A stretch of 27,996 nt of DNA from Euprymna scolopes. Its lineage: Eukaryota; Mollusca; Cephalopoda; Sepiida; Sepiolidae. The stretch lies in NCBI GenBank assembly GCA_024364805.1, contig CM044519.1, forward strand, positions 49,757,086 to 49,785,081, given 5' to 3'. Positions 1 to 10,500 of the stretch are shown piece by piece. The number at the start of each line of letters is the position of its first letter. The first letter of the stretch is position 1. The notes under the pieces are model-generated. The model saw nothing but the letters and a program-made list of their open reading frames with translations. It made no database searches and was not told where the DNA came from. The position numbers were made by a program, and so were the translations under genes.

Positions 1-40
1 GAGTAAAGGTCAAACCCAGAAGCTTGTCAAAACACGGTTA
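1..40 (-). mobile_element. Tip of a jockey/CR1-like LINE fragment
   Basis: Positions 1-37 match 10682-10718 of the larger LINE copy with about two differences. This is the region just upstream of the [11 protein letters not shown] segment. The element's 3' part would lie before the window. It is 5'-truncated near position 40, where a small foldback repeat starts. Confidence 0.7.
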
Positions 41-43
41 ATG

Positions 44-163
44 AGTGTCGTTCAAATTCAATGCAGAATACTTTTACATTTGAACTCTTCGCAATATGTG
101 TTAACATTAAACTTAAATTTTTAAATATTTCTAAATTTTCCGCATTGAATTGGACCCACACTT
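44..163. repeat. Small foldback (MITE-like) repeat
   Basis: The ends are imperfect inverted repeats. GAGTGTCGTTCAAATTCAA at the left pairs with the reverse complement of the right end (near 130-163), sharing GTGT and TTCAATGC blocks. The length is about 120 bp with no coding potential. No clear target duplication was identified. Confidence 0.45.
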
Positions 164-639
164 ATTAGACACTTATTACGCAAACCATAATTACAATTTC
201 TTTCGCACTGAAAAAAATTCTAGGCATTTCATTGATTTCGATTCAAATTTGAAAAGGATTCTAGACATGAAGCTTAGTGATTTTGTGTCTTTATTTTAAT
301 ATCTGTAAGGAAACATAAAAGTGGTGCACAATTTTACTTGTCGTGAATATGAGACTAATGGAAATAGTATTCCAACAAAATAGAAAAATAAAAAAGGAAC
401 AAACCAAGTTATGTTTTCATTAATGTTTCGTTTTTATTTCGAGACTTCCTCTGGATGAATGAAATCAAGAAATCGATCATCAGTACAAATATTTGAAAAT
501 ATATTTTTGATGTGATGAAGTGTATGATGCTGTTCCATTTCAGAAGTCGGAAATTCAAAAAAAAAAAAAAAGATTTTTATATAACGTCATGTAGATGTTT
601 ACATATTTAAAAAGATAGGATGCAATTCATATTATTCAT
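164..639. other. AT-rich non-coding stretch
   Basis: I see no exon, RNA gene or named repeat here, only AT-rich sequence with a short A run near 558-572. It may include decayed upstream parts of the retroelement that becomes recognisable after about 640. Confidence 0.4.
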
Positions 640-1550
640 ACAAACACAGAATATTTTAGATACATTGACTTATTTTTCTTCCTGAAAACACGCACATAGA
701 TAATATTAAAGATAAATTAGACTCAGTCGAACTCTCCATAAAGTTCACCTATGAACCAGAAAACAATCACTACCTTTTCTAGACATACTTATTATAAAAT
801 CCAATAATAAACTATCCTTCAAAGTTCACTGCAAAACTGCACACAAAAATTATTACATACATTTCTACTCCCACCATAAATAAAATAAAACAGGTATGAT
901 GATTGGTTTCTTTCTACATTCATTCAGAATATCTGAACGAAGAATTCAAATACCTCACAAATACTTTGAAAACCTTCCAAATATCCCACATCTTTTATAT
1001 TAAATGCTAAGTAAAAAGCCACACAAAGATTTTTCAGGATAAATAAACAAAAATCATAAACACCAGTCAGTTCTCTCATAAACAGACATCTTTTACCTAC
1101 ACACACAAATAATTCAATTATTTGAAACACACTAAAACTAGGAATTTGAATCATATAAAACACATTTCAAACTATAAAACAAATATTAAAAGCAACAAAA
1201 CATGTGCAAAACAAAGCAGTTTCCAATGTAGGCATATACACTATTCCTTGTCTTAATTGCCATCATATATACGTTAGTAAAACCCAACACAGTTTTGATG
1301 AAAAAGGTTCAATTATCATGGAAGAGATATAAAAAAATTATAACATTTCTCTAAGTGCATTATTCTCTCATTCATTGCAACATAATCATACTTTTAACTT
1401 CAAACAAGCAAAAATAGTTAAATTTATTTCAAATAAACCGTGTCGGAGACTTCTTGAATCAGCGCTTATCGAAAATTGAAGCACAATTAAACATGGATAT
1501 TTCTAGAATGTATCGCCATTGATAAGTAAATTCCTATGAAAAGAACAATT
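640..1550 (+). mobile_element. Penelope-like retroelement relic (RT end and GIY-YIG region)
   Basis: Plus-strand frames give, in order: FRYID-FFFL near 655-690 (the RT active-site block of Penelope elements, normally RYxDD); YEPENNHYL and an LDIL block near 750-800; KVHCKTAHKNYYIHFYSHH near 820-880; a GFFLHSFRISE helical block; and, after a linker, GIYTIPCLNCHHIYVSKTQ near 1232-1295. That last block matches the GIY-YIG endonuclease of Penelope-like elements. It is followed by SLSALFSHSLQHNHTFNF and RRLLESALIEN near 1440-1480. The order RT then GIY-YIG is diagnostic. The copy is 5'-truncated and broken in several places, so it is not active. Members of this family insert without LTR-virus machinery. 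Confidence 0.75.
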
Positions 1551-1846
1551 TAATTTTAGAAATCACCCATTTTTCAATCAAATGAATTGATTGCCTGCTA
1601 TAGTCAGGGACTGATGGCGATGCACTGTAAAGAAACTTCACATGCCTCCCGCAGTGATTTAGTCCACACTACATTCTAGTCTATATTGAATCGTAGTGAA
1701 CCCACTGTTGATTTAACAAAATTATTTTATGTAATAGCCTGAATTAATGTATAAAATGCAAAAGTCAAGTATCATGGTTCGATTGTGCTCTAAACGAGAA
1801 CATTCATTTTGAACGTGATTCAGTCTTAAAGAATCTACTGGTGGTC
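1551..1846. other. Non-coding stretch, possible retroelement tail
   Basis: No gene is visible. Being directly downstream of the Penelope-like coding relic, it may be its 3' untranslated tail, but no terminal repeat or junction identifies it. Confidence 0.3.
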
Positions 1847-1943
1847 TTATAGCTATTTCTTTTTGTTTGATAAACAAAAAGAAATAGCTATAATCGACAA
1901 CTTCACCTACTTCCCTAAGTAGGTGAAGTTGTCGATTATAGCT
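1847..1943. repeat. Two overlapping perfect hairpins
   Basis: Hairpin 1 pairs 1847-1868 with 1872-1893 (22 bp, loop GAT). Hairpin 2 pairs 1886-1912 with 1917-1943 (27 bp, loop CCCT). Both stems are perfect and they share the block around AGCTATAA. The right arm of hairpin 2 fits the reading direction of the adjacent LINE relic, while its left arm is the inverted copy. Confidence 0.9.
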
Positions 1944-2430
1944 CCATAAAAAAGGAAGTATGGACTATGAGTTGCAATCCATCATAGATAAAGCCTCAGC
2001 AGCATTTAACCAGTTTTGCAAGATCTGAAAAAAAAAAAGAAAAGAAAACTCACCTTCAGATTTAAATGAAGATTTTATAGCAGCAATGTCTTGTTCACAT
2101 CGTTATAGGAAAGTGGAACTTGGCATCACAAAATTAGCCAAGAGATGAAATTAGATGCATTTGAATCCGAGTGCCTAAGGAGGTTTCTAGGGATCAAATG
2201 GAGCAATCAAATTACCAATCAAGAAATCAGAGATCACTAACGAATAGGTAGTATCTACTAATGATATTGGGGCTATTTTAGACATACATTAAGATTCGGT
2301 CCAGAAAGAACTGCCAACCAAGTGCTTCAATAGGTAAAAAAGACGAGGAAGACTAAAAGTGAACAGGAAGCAGACAATCAAAATATTTGATTGCAACAGG
2401 AAGAAACTGGAAGGATGTTGTGGATCTTGT
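1917..2430 (+). mobile_element. C-terminal relic of a second LINE type (plus strand)
   Basis: MDYELQSIIDKASAAFNQFC at 1961-2020 matches the typical LINE block after the RT core (D-EI..RI-KASAAF-RL). KLDAFESECLRRFLGIKWSN and QITNQEIRDH at about 2149-2240 match the block KLE-FHQRCLR-ILGI-W-DRVTN-EV. KRRGR-K near 2338-2365 corresponds to the usual late RRGRP motif. The middle part is decayed, with several frame changes and stops. The family differs from the jockey/CR1-like copies elsewhere in the window. Confidence 0.7.
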
Positions 2431-3718
2431 TTCAGATTGAAAACAATTTGTTTTCTTTAACTGCCTCATGCATAAAAAGATGTGCAAGTTCCTAAGAACA
2501 AAATGTTCAGAATTGCACGATAGATTATTTTGCCTAAAACAAAAACAAAATTTTGATCTTTATTCTTTTGGAAACGGGTAAATATATTTGGTATTAAAAT
2601 GGTGACATGTCCCAAAACGAAATTGTTAAAATGCATATCACACCAGGCTTAATAACACACAAAGAAAACTTAACAAGAGTGAATAGAGCAGAAAACAAAT
2701 TTATTTTAATTCCAGCAAAAAAAAAAACAAAAAAAACTAAAAAGGGTATCACACAGGTGAAAAATGAAAATGTCCACGTTCTGCTGCCTATCTTTGTTGT
2801 CATCTGAATCGACATTTTTTTATGATTTGCTTTTCTTTATTATCAGTCTTTTTTTTTTAATCCCGAGCCAATTTACACCTGCTGAATTTTAAGGGCAAAA
2901 ACCCCCACCCCTTTTGAAAGTTTTTTTTTTGTCCACAGTGACTTTTCAATAATGGCTAGCAGGGCACAGCAGGTGAGAAACATTGACTGTGGTTGTACCC
3001 CCCTCCCTCACCAACCATCACCAGAGAGAACAGGTCAAGACTTCAAATATGATGTGAGGCTCCGGAGACTCTCTACATGCAAATATACATTATTATTTAT
3101 ATATAGATATATGTAAAATTTAAATTTAAAAAAAAAAAATAAATAAATAATAAAATGTGGCACTTTTGGACATGGAGATGGGGGTTTTATCTTTTAAAAG
3201 GGAGTATTTTTTTTTTTTTGGAAAGTGAATATCTTTTTTATTTTTTTTCCTAAAGTTTATTCTCAGCAGTTTCCGAATTACCAGCCGGGATGTAAAAATG
3301 ATGGTTCAGCGAAAAATAGAAGCAGAACAAGTTAAGGATTTTGACAGAAAAATCATCGTAGCAGGCATTTTTTTCTGTACATCTCGGATCAGATAACAGC
3401 AAAAATAATTACTATTATTATTAAGATAATAATAATATTAAGAAAAAATGTTGCTGGTAATATTTTACACACCAGTTGCTTGGATTTTTAATTTGATGCT
3501 TTATTTTTAATAAATCATCAGTTAATAAATTGGTTCTGTAAATGCAATATTCAGATTGGTCACATTAAGTCCAGTTTTTTTTTTAACGAGGAATAGTGAG
3601 GTTTTTTAAATGAGGAATAAGTGAGGGTTTAGTGGAAAGAACCAGGCTCGCTTTAAACTAAATTATTAAAATGATTTTTAGTGAAAAAGAATGCTTTATT
3701 TTGAGCAAATTGTGGTTG

Positions 3719-3764
<46 letters not shown>
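3719..3764. repeat. 46-base A homopolymer
   Basis: An uninterrupted A run, reading as poly(U) in the CNOT1 sense strand. Its length is likely variable between individuals and prone to assembly error. Confidence 0.9.
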
Positions 3765-3765
<1 letters not shown>

Positions 3766-4296
3766 CCCACAAGAAAAATATCAATATGAAAAGATTTAAA
3801 TTATAACAAACGTTATACATCTAATATACAAAAAAGTAACAGTTTATAAAGAACGAAAAAGCTGGCAGTGGGGTGGGGAGTGCGTTTAGAGTATACGAGG
3901 CAACCACTACATCATAGGTGAAGTCTGGCCCGCATGGAATACTATTATTTATTTTTTATTTTTTTTAATTTTATTATAAATCTGTTTTTCTACTTCCATA
4001 AAACTTTAAATGAGCTGTACTGTACACTGGGGGAAAAGTCTCAAGTAATACAGTGGGGTTGTTAAAAATATGTTTTGTTTTTTCATCTTTATCATACAAC
4101 AAAATACAAAGAATTACTCACAATGAATCAGATTTAAGAAGTTAATTTTAAAAAAAACAAAAAAACAACTGGGATGAATTTAAAGTTTGTTTGGACTTTG
4201 TTTCCTTTTTATTTTAAGGAGAACACATCAATGTGTTTAGAAACCACACTGTCAACGTGGAAAGACTTTCTTTTTTTTCCCTGCAAAGGTACAGAG

Positions 4297-4317
4297 TGTG
4301 TGTGTGTGTGTGTGTGT
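4297..4317. repeat. GT microsatellite
   Basis: A (TG)n run of about 10 units lies about 130 nt past the CNOT1 stop, so it reads as CA repeats in the 3' UTR. Confidence 0.9.
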
Positions 4318-4445
4318 AAATATATGCAGGTTTTCCTTGTTTTTTTTGTTTTGCTATTTTTTTTATTTTTGTATTTTTGATTCTTTTAAAATTTTTGAAT
4401 ATTTGCAACTTGGCTTCTTTTTGTTATTAATTATTGAGCCAATTC

Positions 4446-4530
4446 TTAGTGGACATCTGCTGCATCCTGTTCACGTATGTTTGGGGCCTGTTTTGGTTGG
4501 ATACAGGATCGGGCAACAGAGTCGAATAAT
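4446..4530 (-). CDS. CNOT1: CNOT1 last coding exon with stop
   Basis: The exon follows acceptor CAAATTTCAG. Its first A completes the Lys codon of APEIEK. It then reads [27 protein letters not shown] and TAA (4446-4448). LF-SVARSC is the conserved end of CNOT1. The last 18 residues differ from vertebrates, which is normal for this tail. The preceding intron is 11952 bp. Confidence 0.94.
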
Positions 4531-7500
4531 CTGAAATTTGAAAAAGACATTAAAAAGGTGTAAGACATTAGAAATTGGTCATTTCACAAAAATCAAAAAG
4601 AAATCAAATGAAAAACAAAACTAATGTTAGAAGTGGATGTATTTTTAAGAATTTTAAATTCTGGCAATTTTAATTATTCAAATATTTACATTGGTAAATT
4701 TAAAGTACATTGGTAAATTTAAAGAAAATGATGTAAGTCTTTAAGGGGTTGAACAAACATATGTATCAGAAATAGGATGTGTGTGTAGGTAGGGCGAGAT
4801 TGTCGAAAGGTTCCGATCATTCTTTTCAAAATTATGTAATGTAGAAACGTGTGTTCAATGTTAATCACAAAAAAATCCAAACTTTGAAAATTGAATGCCT
4901 ACTAGACATTGTCGTTGAGTGTCTAAGGTGTTTCTGTACAAAAGGTTTGTCTGGATAACCTGGCATGAGGATACTTTACCCCACAAGTAAAACCTGACTA
5001 AATATTCAAAAGCAAAAAGATCACAAGAAAGATATTCTATAACATATTTAAATGGTCAATTGGGGAGAGGGAAATAATGTTCTCAACTTCTTTATTAACT
5101 CTGTGTTTGAAATATGTCTCATATAAAAACCAAGTATTAGCCCAGGAATGGGAGCCTCTTGAATTCTGAGAAGTTCAACTGAAGTAAAACACACACAAAA
5201 TGACTTGCAAAATTGTTTTTATCTAAAACTTTGATGGATCAAGTAAAGATTAAATACCCTGTAGCAGAAGATGAAGATTGGCGAACATTTCAAGTGACAC
5301 TTGTTGTTCAACCTTGACATTGCCAGTGGTTGTTTGTAAACACATCAAATAGCAGACATGGTCGAATGTTCGCAAGCAAAATTTTTTAAAAATATATTTA
5401 CAAAACTAAAATTTTAAAAAACTTTTTTCTATTTACACAAAACATTTTAATGTAAGTAACAAAACTTTTAAATGTAAGTAACAAAAGGAACGTATTTAAA
5501 CAAATATTTAAATAAATGGATGTCTTTCTGAGTGCTTTTTTTTTTAAATATATTTACAGAACTTTTTAATAAAACTAATAATAATTATAATTATGATAAA
5601 AATAAATAAATAAATAAAAAGAATGAGCTATGCTGATCTCTTCTCTAATAGAGAGAAGAGATCAGCATCCGAAATTCTATTAATAATACATTTTTAAAAA
5701 CTTAAATAAAATCATTTAAAACAAACTTTTTAATAGCAGAAACAAATATAAAATAACTGACTTGTTCGGATTTTCGCAAATGTTTTGCAAGTTTTTGCGA
5801 CCAACACTGATTTTTATGTCCAGTTTGTGTGTGTGTGTGTGTGTGTTCCTGCGTGCATTTTTAATACAATTCAATATTTATTGAAAGTGCAATGTATATC
5901 AGTGGTCAAGTGGCATTAGACTGAGGCAATTTTTATGCAAATAAAATCACAAGTATAAGCAACAAGTATAAACATTCGAGATTTAAAAATATTTTATTCA
6001 CGTCTTTTTATAATTTATTTTTTATAAAAGATAAAATGTAGTATCACAAGATACAAATCTTTATAACTTATTTTTATTAAAACTTGCTATTTGCTTACTT
6101 CTCCACAAGGGCAAATTAAATACAAGTTTTAGCGTCCAAAATTCTCAGTTGATGTTTTGTGATTAATAAAGCTCATTCTTTTTATTTATTTATTATAATT
6201 ATTAGTTTTCTTAACAAAGTTCTGTGAATATATTCAAAAAAAAAAAAAAAGCACTCAGAAAGACACCCATTTTAACTATATTTTGTTTAAATACATGTAA
6301 CATTAAAAAGTTTTGTGTAAATAGAAAAAAGTTTGTTTTTAATCCTTAAAATTTTTGTAAATACTTAATATTAAAAAAAAAAAAAATGTTTTGTAAATAT
6401 ATTTTTAAAAATCTTGCTTACAAACATTCGACCATGTCTGCTATTTGACGTGTTTAGGAACAGTCAATGGCAATGTCAAGGTCGAACAACCGGTGTCACT
6501 TGAAATGTTCACCAATCATCGTCTTCTGCTACAGGGTATCTGATTTTTACTTGGTCCACTTTGATTTGCAGAAGTTTAATAGAATTTTGGGAAGAGCAAC
6601 CAATCTTATGCACCTTTGCTTATAGAATGGCTTATATTATTCAAAATATGTTTGAAAGAATGTTATTTAAGAAAAAAGACTATCTAAATCAGAAAGGTTT
6701 TAAATGAAAAGAGAAAAATAAATTCCTTCAAAATGTTGCCATAAATTATCCTGACAACATTTTTTAAATCTAAAAATTGACATAATTATAATCTAGAAAT
6801 TCTTTTTGAATATTTTCTGCATTTTCTCACTAAAATTAATCAGAATTTTATGATTTCCAGTGGCCAACATTTTTAAACTGTGCAATTTTATGATTTCCAG
6901 TGGCCAACATTTTTAAACTGTGCAAATTTATGATTTCCAGTGGCCAACATTTTTAAACCGTGCAAATTTATGATTTCCAGTGGCCAACATTTTTAAACTG
7001 TGCAGTGAAAATCCAGGTTCTAATTAAAAAAAAGGTTTCGATTAAAAAGAAATCAAAAGTAAAAATAAATATTATAAATAAAATGAAAATAGAATAGAAA
7101 AATAAGAAAAAATTCAAATAAAATTTTTAAATATACGTGAGATTAAAAAAATTTTTTCCTCAAAAGAAACTGGGATAAAAACAAGGTTGAGGAAGAGGTT
7201 ATAAATTTTTTTTTTTTAAGATAATTGATGGCCCAGCTGAGCATGCAGGAGATGATGATATGAACAGGTGAACAGGAAATTAAAAATCCCTGTTTGTGTT
7301 TACATTTTTTATTTTTTATTAAAGATTTTAAAACTAAAGAGATTAGGAGTCTGAAAGAAAACCCCACCTGCATTAGAGCTGCATTTGGCCATGTACGTCC
7401 TTTAAATTTAAAGCTAATCTAGAAGAAAAAAAAAAATCAAAAGTGACTGAAATAAGTTTTTTTTATTTTTTTAAATTATTTTGCAAAATTAAAAATAGTA

Positions 7501-10500
7501 ACTGGGACCTTATAATGAAAAAAAAAAATGTACGTCAATAAAAAGTGGTTGCATAAAGAATGAGGGGGTGGGTAAAAATATGAGGTGTCTTCAATAAGTT
7601 TCCAAACTTTTTTGTACAGGCATTTAAAATTATGGTAAAACTCATGAAAATTCAGTATGTTATTGCTATACATCTTATGAGATGACTGACCAATTTTTAG
7701 GATTTCAGGTTCAAATGAACAGCTATAACAGGAATTGAAATACACCCTACTAAAGCCTGATTGTCAAAGCTAGTGAATTTCAAAAATTGCAATCGGGACG
7801 TGAGAACACTTTAGAAGAACAATATGCAATAAAATTCTGTTTTAAACTTGAAAAAATGCCACAAAAACATATGGAATGCTTCAGACTGCTTTTGGACCAT
7901 CTTGCACGAACTGAGCATTAGTTTTTGAATGGCAAAGGAAATTCAAGGAAGGCAGGGTGTTTGTGAGGGATGATGAGAGGTGTGGGAGAAGTAAGAAAGT
8001 CAGAACACCAGAGTTGATTGGCCAAAAAAAGAATTTCATCGTGTCTATAGAGACAATAAGTACACAATTATTCGCGAGGAACTGAAGATGCAGAAGATTT
8101 GTGCAAAGTTTGTCCCAAGAGTACTTAGAGAATATCAGAACAAAAAGACATCACAACAGCAGGGAAACAGTCGATCAATTCAGATCCTGCAGTTCTTGAT
8201 GCCCTGGTGACCTGTCATAGTGGAGATATGCTGTCAGACAGAGCAAATCCACTCAGAAACTTATGACAATCTATTTTTTGACAGCACGTGCATGATCTAA
8301 ATACACTGGGTTCCCACCGGACGACAGTACACAAGGAATACTATGTTGAGGTTTTAAGGGAGTTCAGGAATAGATTCCGTCGGAAGAGGCCAATATTCTT
8401 CAAATCGGGTCAGTGGCATTTCCACCAGGACAATGCACCAATCCACAATTCCATCTTTGTCACAGACTTTTTGATCAAGATGGGCATCAAGACAGTTCCT
8501 CACCCTCCCTTTATAGTCCAGATCTTGCTCCCTGTGACTTTTGGTTATTCTCTTAGGTTTTTGTCATGAGACAAGGAGATAAAAGAGGTGTGGTGAGCGT
8601 CATCGACACTATCACACAAGAGAACTTTCATGGGGCTTTTCAGAAGTTGTTGGAATGGTATAACAAGTGCATTGCAGCGGGAGGAGATTACTTTGAAGGG
8701 GACTAAAGTTTCATGTGTGTACTATCAATAGAAGTGCCCATATGAAAAAAGACTGGAAACTTATTTAAGGCACGTCGTATATATGCTAGCAAAAGTATAT
8801 AACTAGAGTGAACATATTTTTGCTAGCTTAGGAGGATGGTATCAAAACGATCAGACATACTACACTGCTTCTCCTTAAAAAGGAGGTAATACTTGGGAAG
8901 ATGGTTTCATGATAGCAAAACAAATACTACACTACCAACATGAAATGGAAAGATAGTACATCAGTGTGAAATAGTAGAGTAAAACTGAATTGAGCATTAA
9001 AAGATAGTACAATAGTGCATTAACAGAAGTAATAGTATGGTTTCGGATTCAGACAGATATCAGATACTAATAGAAGATAAGGTTGTGCAAAAAGTGATTG
9101 TTCTGGTTCCTGTGCAAAATTCATTTATATTAAAAGACAAACATTTTTTTTTAATCTATGCTGAACACACACATAACTGAATGAAATGCTATATTCCAAA
9201 AATCACATAATCAAGTGTTTTTATTTTTAACTAAGAAAACAAAATTTTATGAGTAAGCAAAAAGGGATCTCTCATGTAGTCATCTTGAAGAAACAAGGGC
9301 AGATAACTTCACAATTCAAACTTGTATTAATAGTTTTTCACGATTTTAGGATTCCGTCTCTTCTAGTTACATTGGCCCTAGCGACTGTGTAAAAAAATAA
9401 CAAAACAAAAAAAAACAAAAAAATCAAAAGTAGGGAAGATTGCTTCTGAAACTGTATGAGACATTAACTACGCATATGACTAACAATTAGTTCCCACTTT
9501 GAACAATACAAGCATTCGCTTCAGTATTAAATAACGTCAACTGATCAAACCTTTGGGATCAGTGGTTTTATTTTCATAAGAAAAGTTTAAGATTAAAATA
9601 GCATCACTTCTTGGACAACTATAAAAATAAGTAAAATAGTTTTTTGAGGAGAAAAAGGAAATAGTAATTTTATTTTGATTATAGTAACATGTTTTATGGC
9701 ATATCCATCCCTTTCAGGTTATTTAATGCCAAATCCTGTCATTTTGGTTAACGTTTGTTATAGTTATTTTTAATTTCTATGGAATTTGTTTTAAATATTT
9801 TCAAATATTAACAGGTTTCAGAATATTTGAGAACATTTTTATTATTTCAGCTATGATTCGTTATATTCACAATGTTTCAACTGGTGTAACCTCTAAACAT
9901 CTTCAGGTGCATCTTTTTAACCTTTACATTAAACACAGGAACTTTCAAACTGAACCCTTTGATAGAGTTTTTTTTTTTTTTTTTTACATGGAGTTCACCA
10001 CTTATCAAGGCCCACTGACCACTTGGGGATAAGGGTTATTGTGTACAGTAATCAATGGGATAGTGTAATAATAGTATTGGAGAATTGGTAAAGTATCATT
10101 ACTTAAGGGGGCGGTTCATCAGGAATTTGTTTGTGTTGGACTTGAAGACATCCAGGTTGAAGTCAGGAGGGAAACAGGCAAGCGGAACAGAGTTCCACAG
10201 ACGTGCAGTTCTAAGAAAGAAGCTTTGTTCATGGAATCTACGTTTTGATTTAGGCACAGATGAAGAGTGGGGAAAATTATTGACGGTGGTTTCAGCTAGT
10301 CGGGTGTTTTTTGAAAAAGATTGGCGAGGGAGGACCAGAGAATGGAGCGCAGACGAGCACTGGCCGTGGAAATAACGATAGAACAAAGATAGGCTCGCTA
10401 CGTCTCTTCTGTGGGAAAGAGGTTGCAGGGAAAGAGAAAAGGGCATCCCCCACCAAGCCACGGAGTCTATTTTGTACTCTGTCAAGGCAGGATAGGCTGT

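Larger units (their letters stand above)
2550..4445 (-). other. CNOT1: Probable CNOT1 3' UTR
   Basis: The region directly follows the CNOT1 stop on the minus strand, holds no recognisable transposon, and contains moderately GC-rich unique blocks (about 2880-3070 and 3270-3360) between AT-rich tracts. Minus-strand AATAAA-type hexamers occur at several points, for example near 4206, 3950, 3690, 3500, 2837, 2700 and 2560. I picked the last of these as an outer limit because a GT-rich stretch follows it and a LINE relic begins soon after. The true poly(A) site cannot be read from sequence alone. It also contains a CA repeat (4297-4317) and a 46-base T run on the sense strand (3719-3764). Confidence 0.45.
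5225..6568. repeat. Large inverted repeat, 400-bp arms
   Basis: The left arm 5225-5629 pairs with the right arm 6170-6568 as inverted copies. Landmarks are the blocks around TACCCTGTAGCAGAAGA, TCAAGTGACAC, GGTCGAATGTT, GTCTTTCTGAGTGCTTTTTT and AGAATGAGCT, found in reverse complement and reverse order on the right. The arms have diverged by small indels in their A/T tracts. The 540-bp spacer has a perfect 16-bp hairpin and a GT repeat and no coding region. It may be a foldback transposon or an inverted duplication. In the intron RNA it would form a long duplex. Confidence 0.88.

Noticed and set aside
38-48. Match of TTAATGAGTGT to the LINE 3' UTR at 24189-24199
   Set aside because: It is only 11 bases and in the wrong order relative to the adjacent LINE fragment. 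Chance is more likely.
924-1163. 79-codon minus-strand open frame
   Set aside because: It is the complement of the Penelope-like relic, which reads sensibly only on the plus strand.
2594-2815. Open frames on both strands in the CNOT1 3' UTR region
   Set aside because: Both are low-complexity (Lys/Thr-rich or Phe-rich) and depend on A runs. They have no domain and lie downstream of the CNOT1 stop.
4174-4534. Open frames over the GT repeat near the CNOT1 end
   Set aside because: They are Cys-Val and Phe-rich translations of microsatellite and T tracts. The real coding sequence here is the minus-strand 4446-4530.
5631-5667. MicroRNA precursor
   Set aside because: The stem is only 16 bp with a 5-base loop, too short for Drosha/Dicer processing as known.
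7143-7745. Two minus-strand open frames of 76 and 89 codons
   Set aside because: They are Phe/Lys-rich with no domain. The second also crosses the mariner's left terminal repeat.
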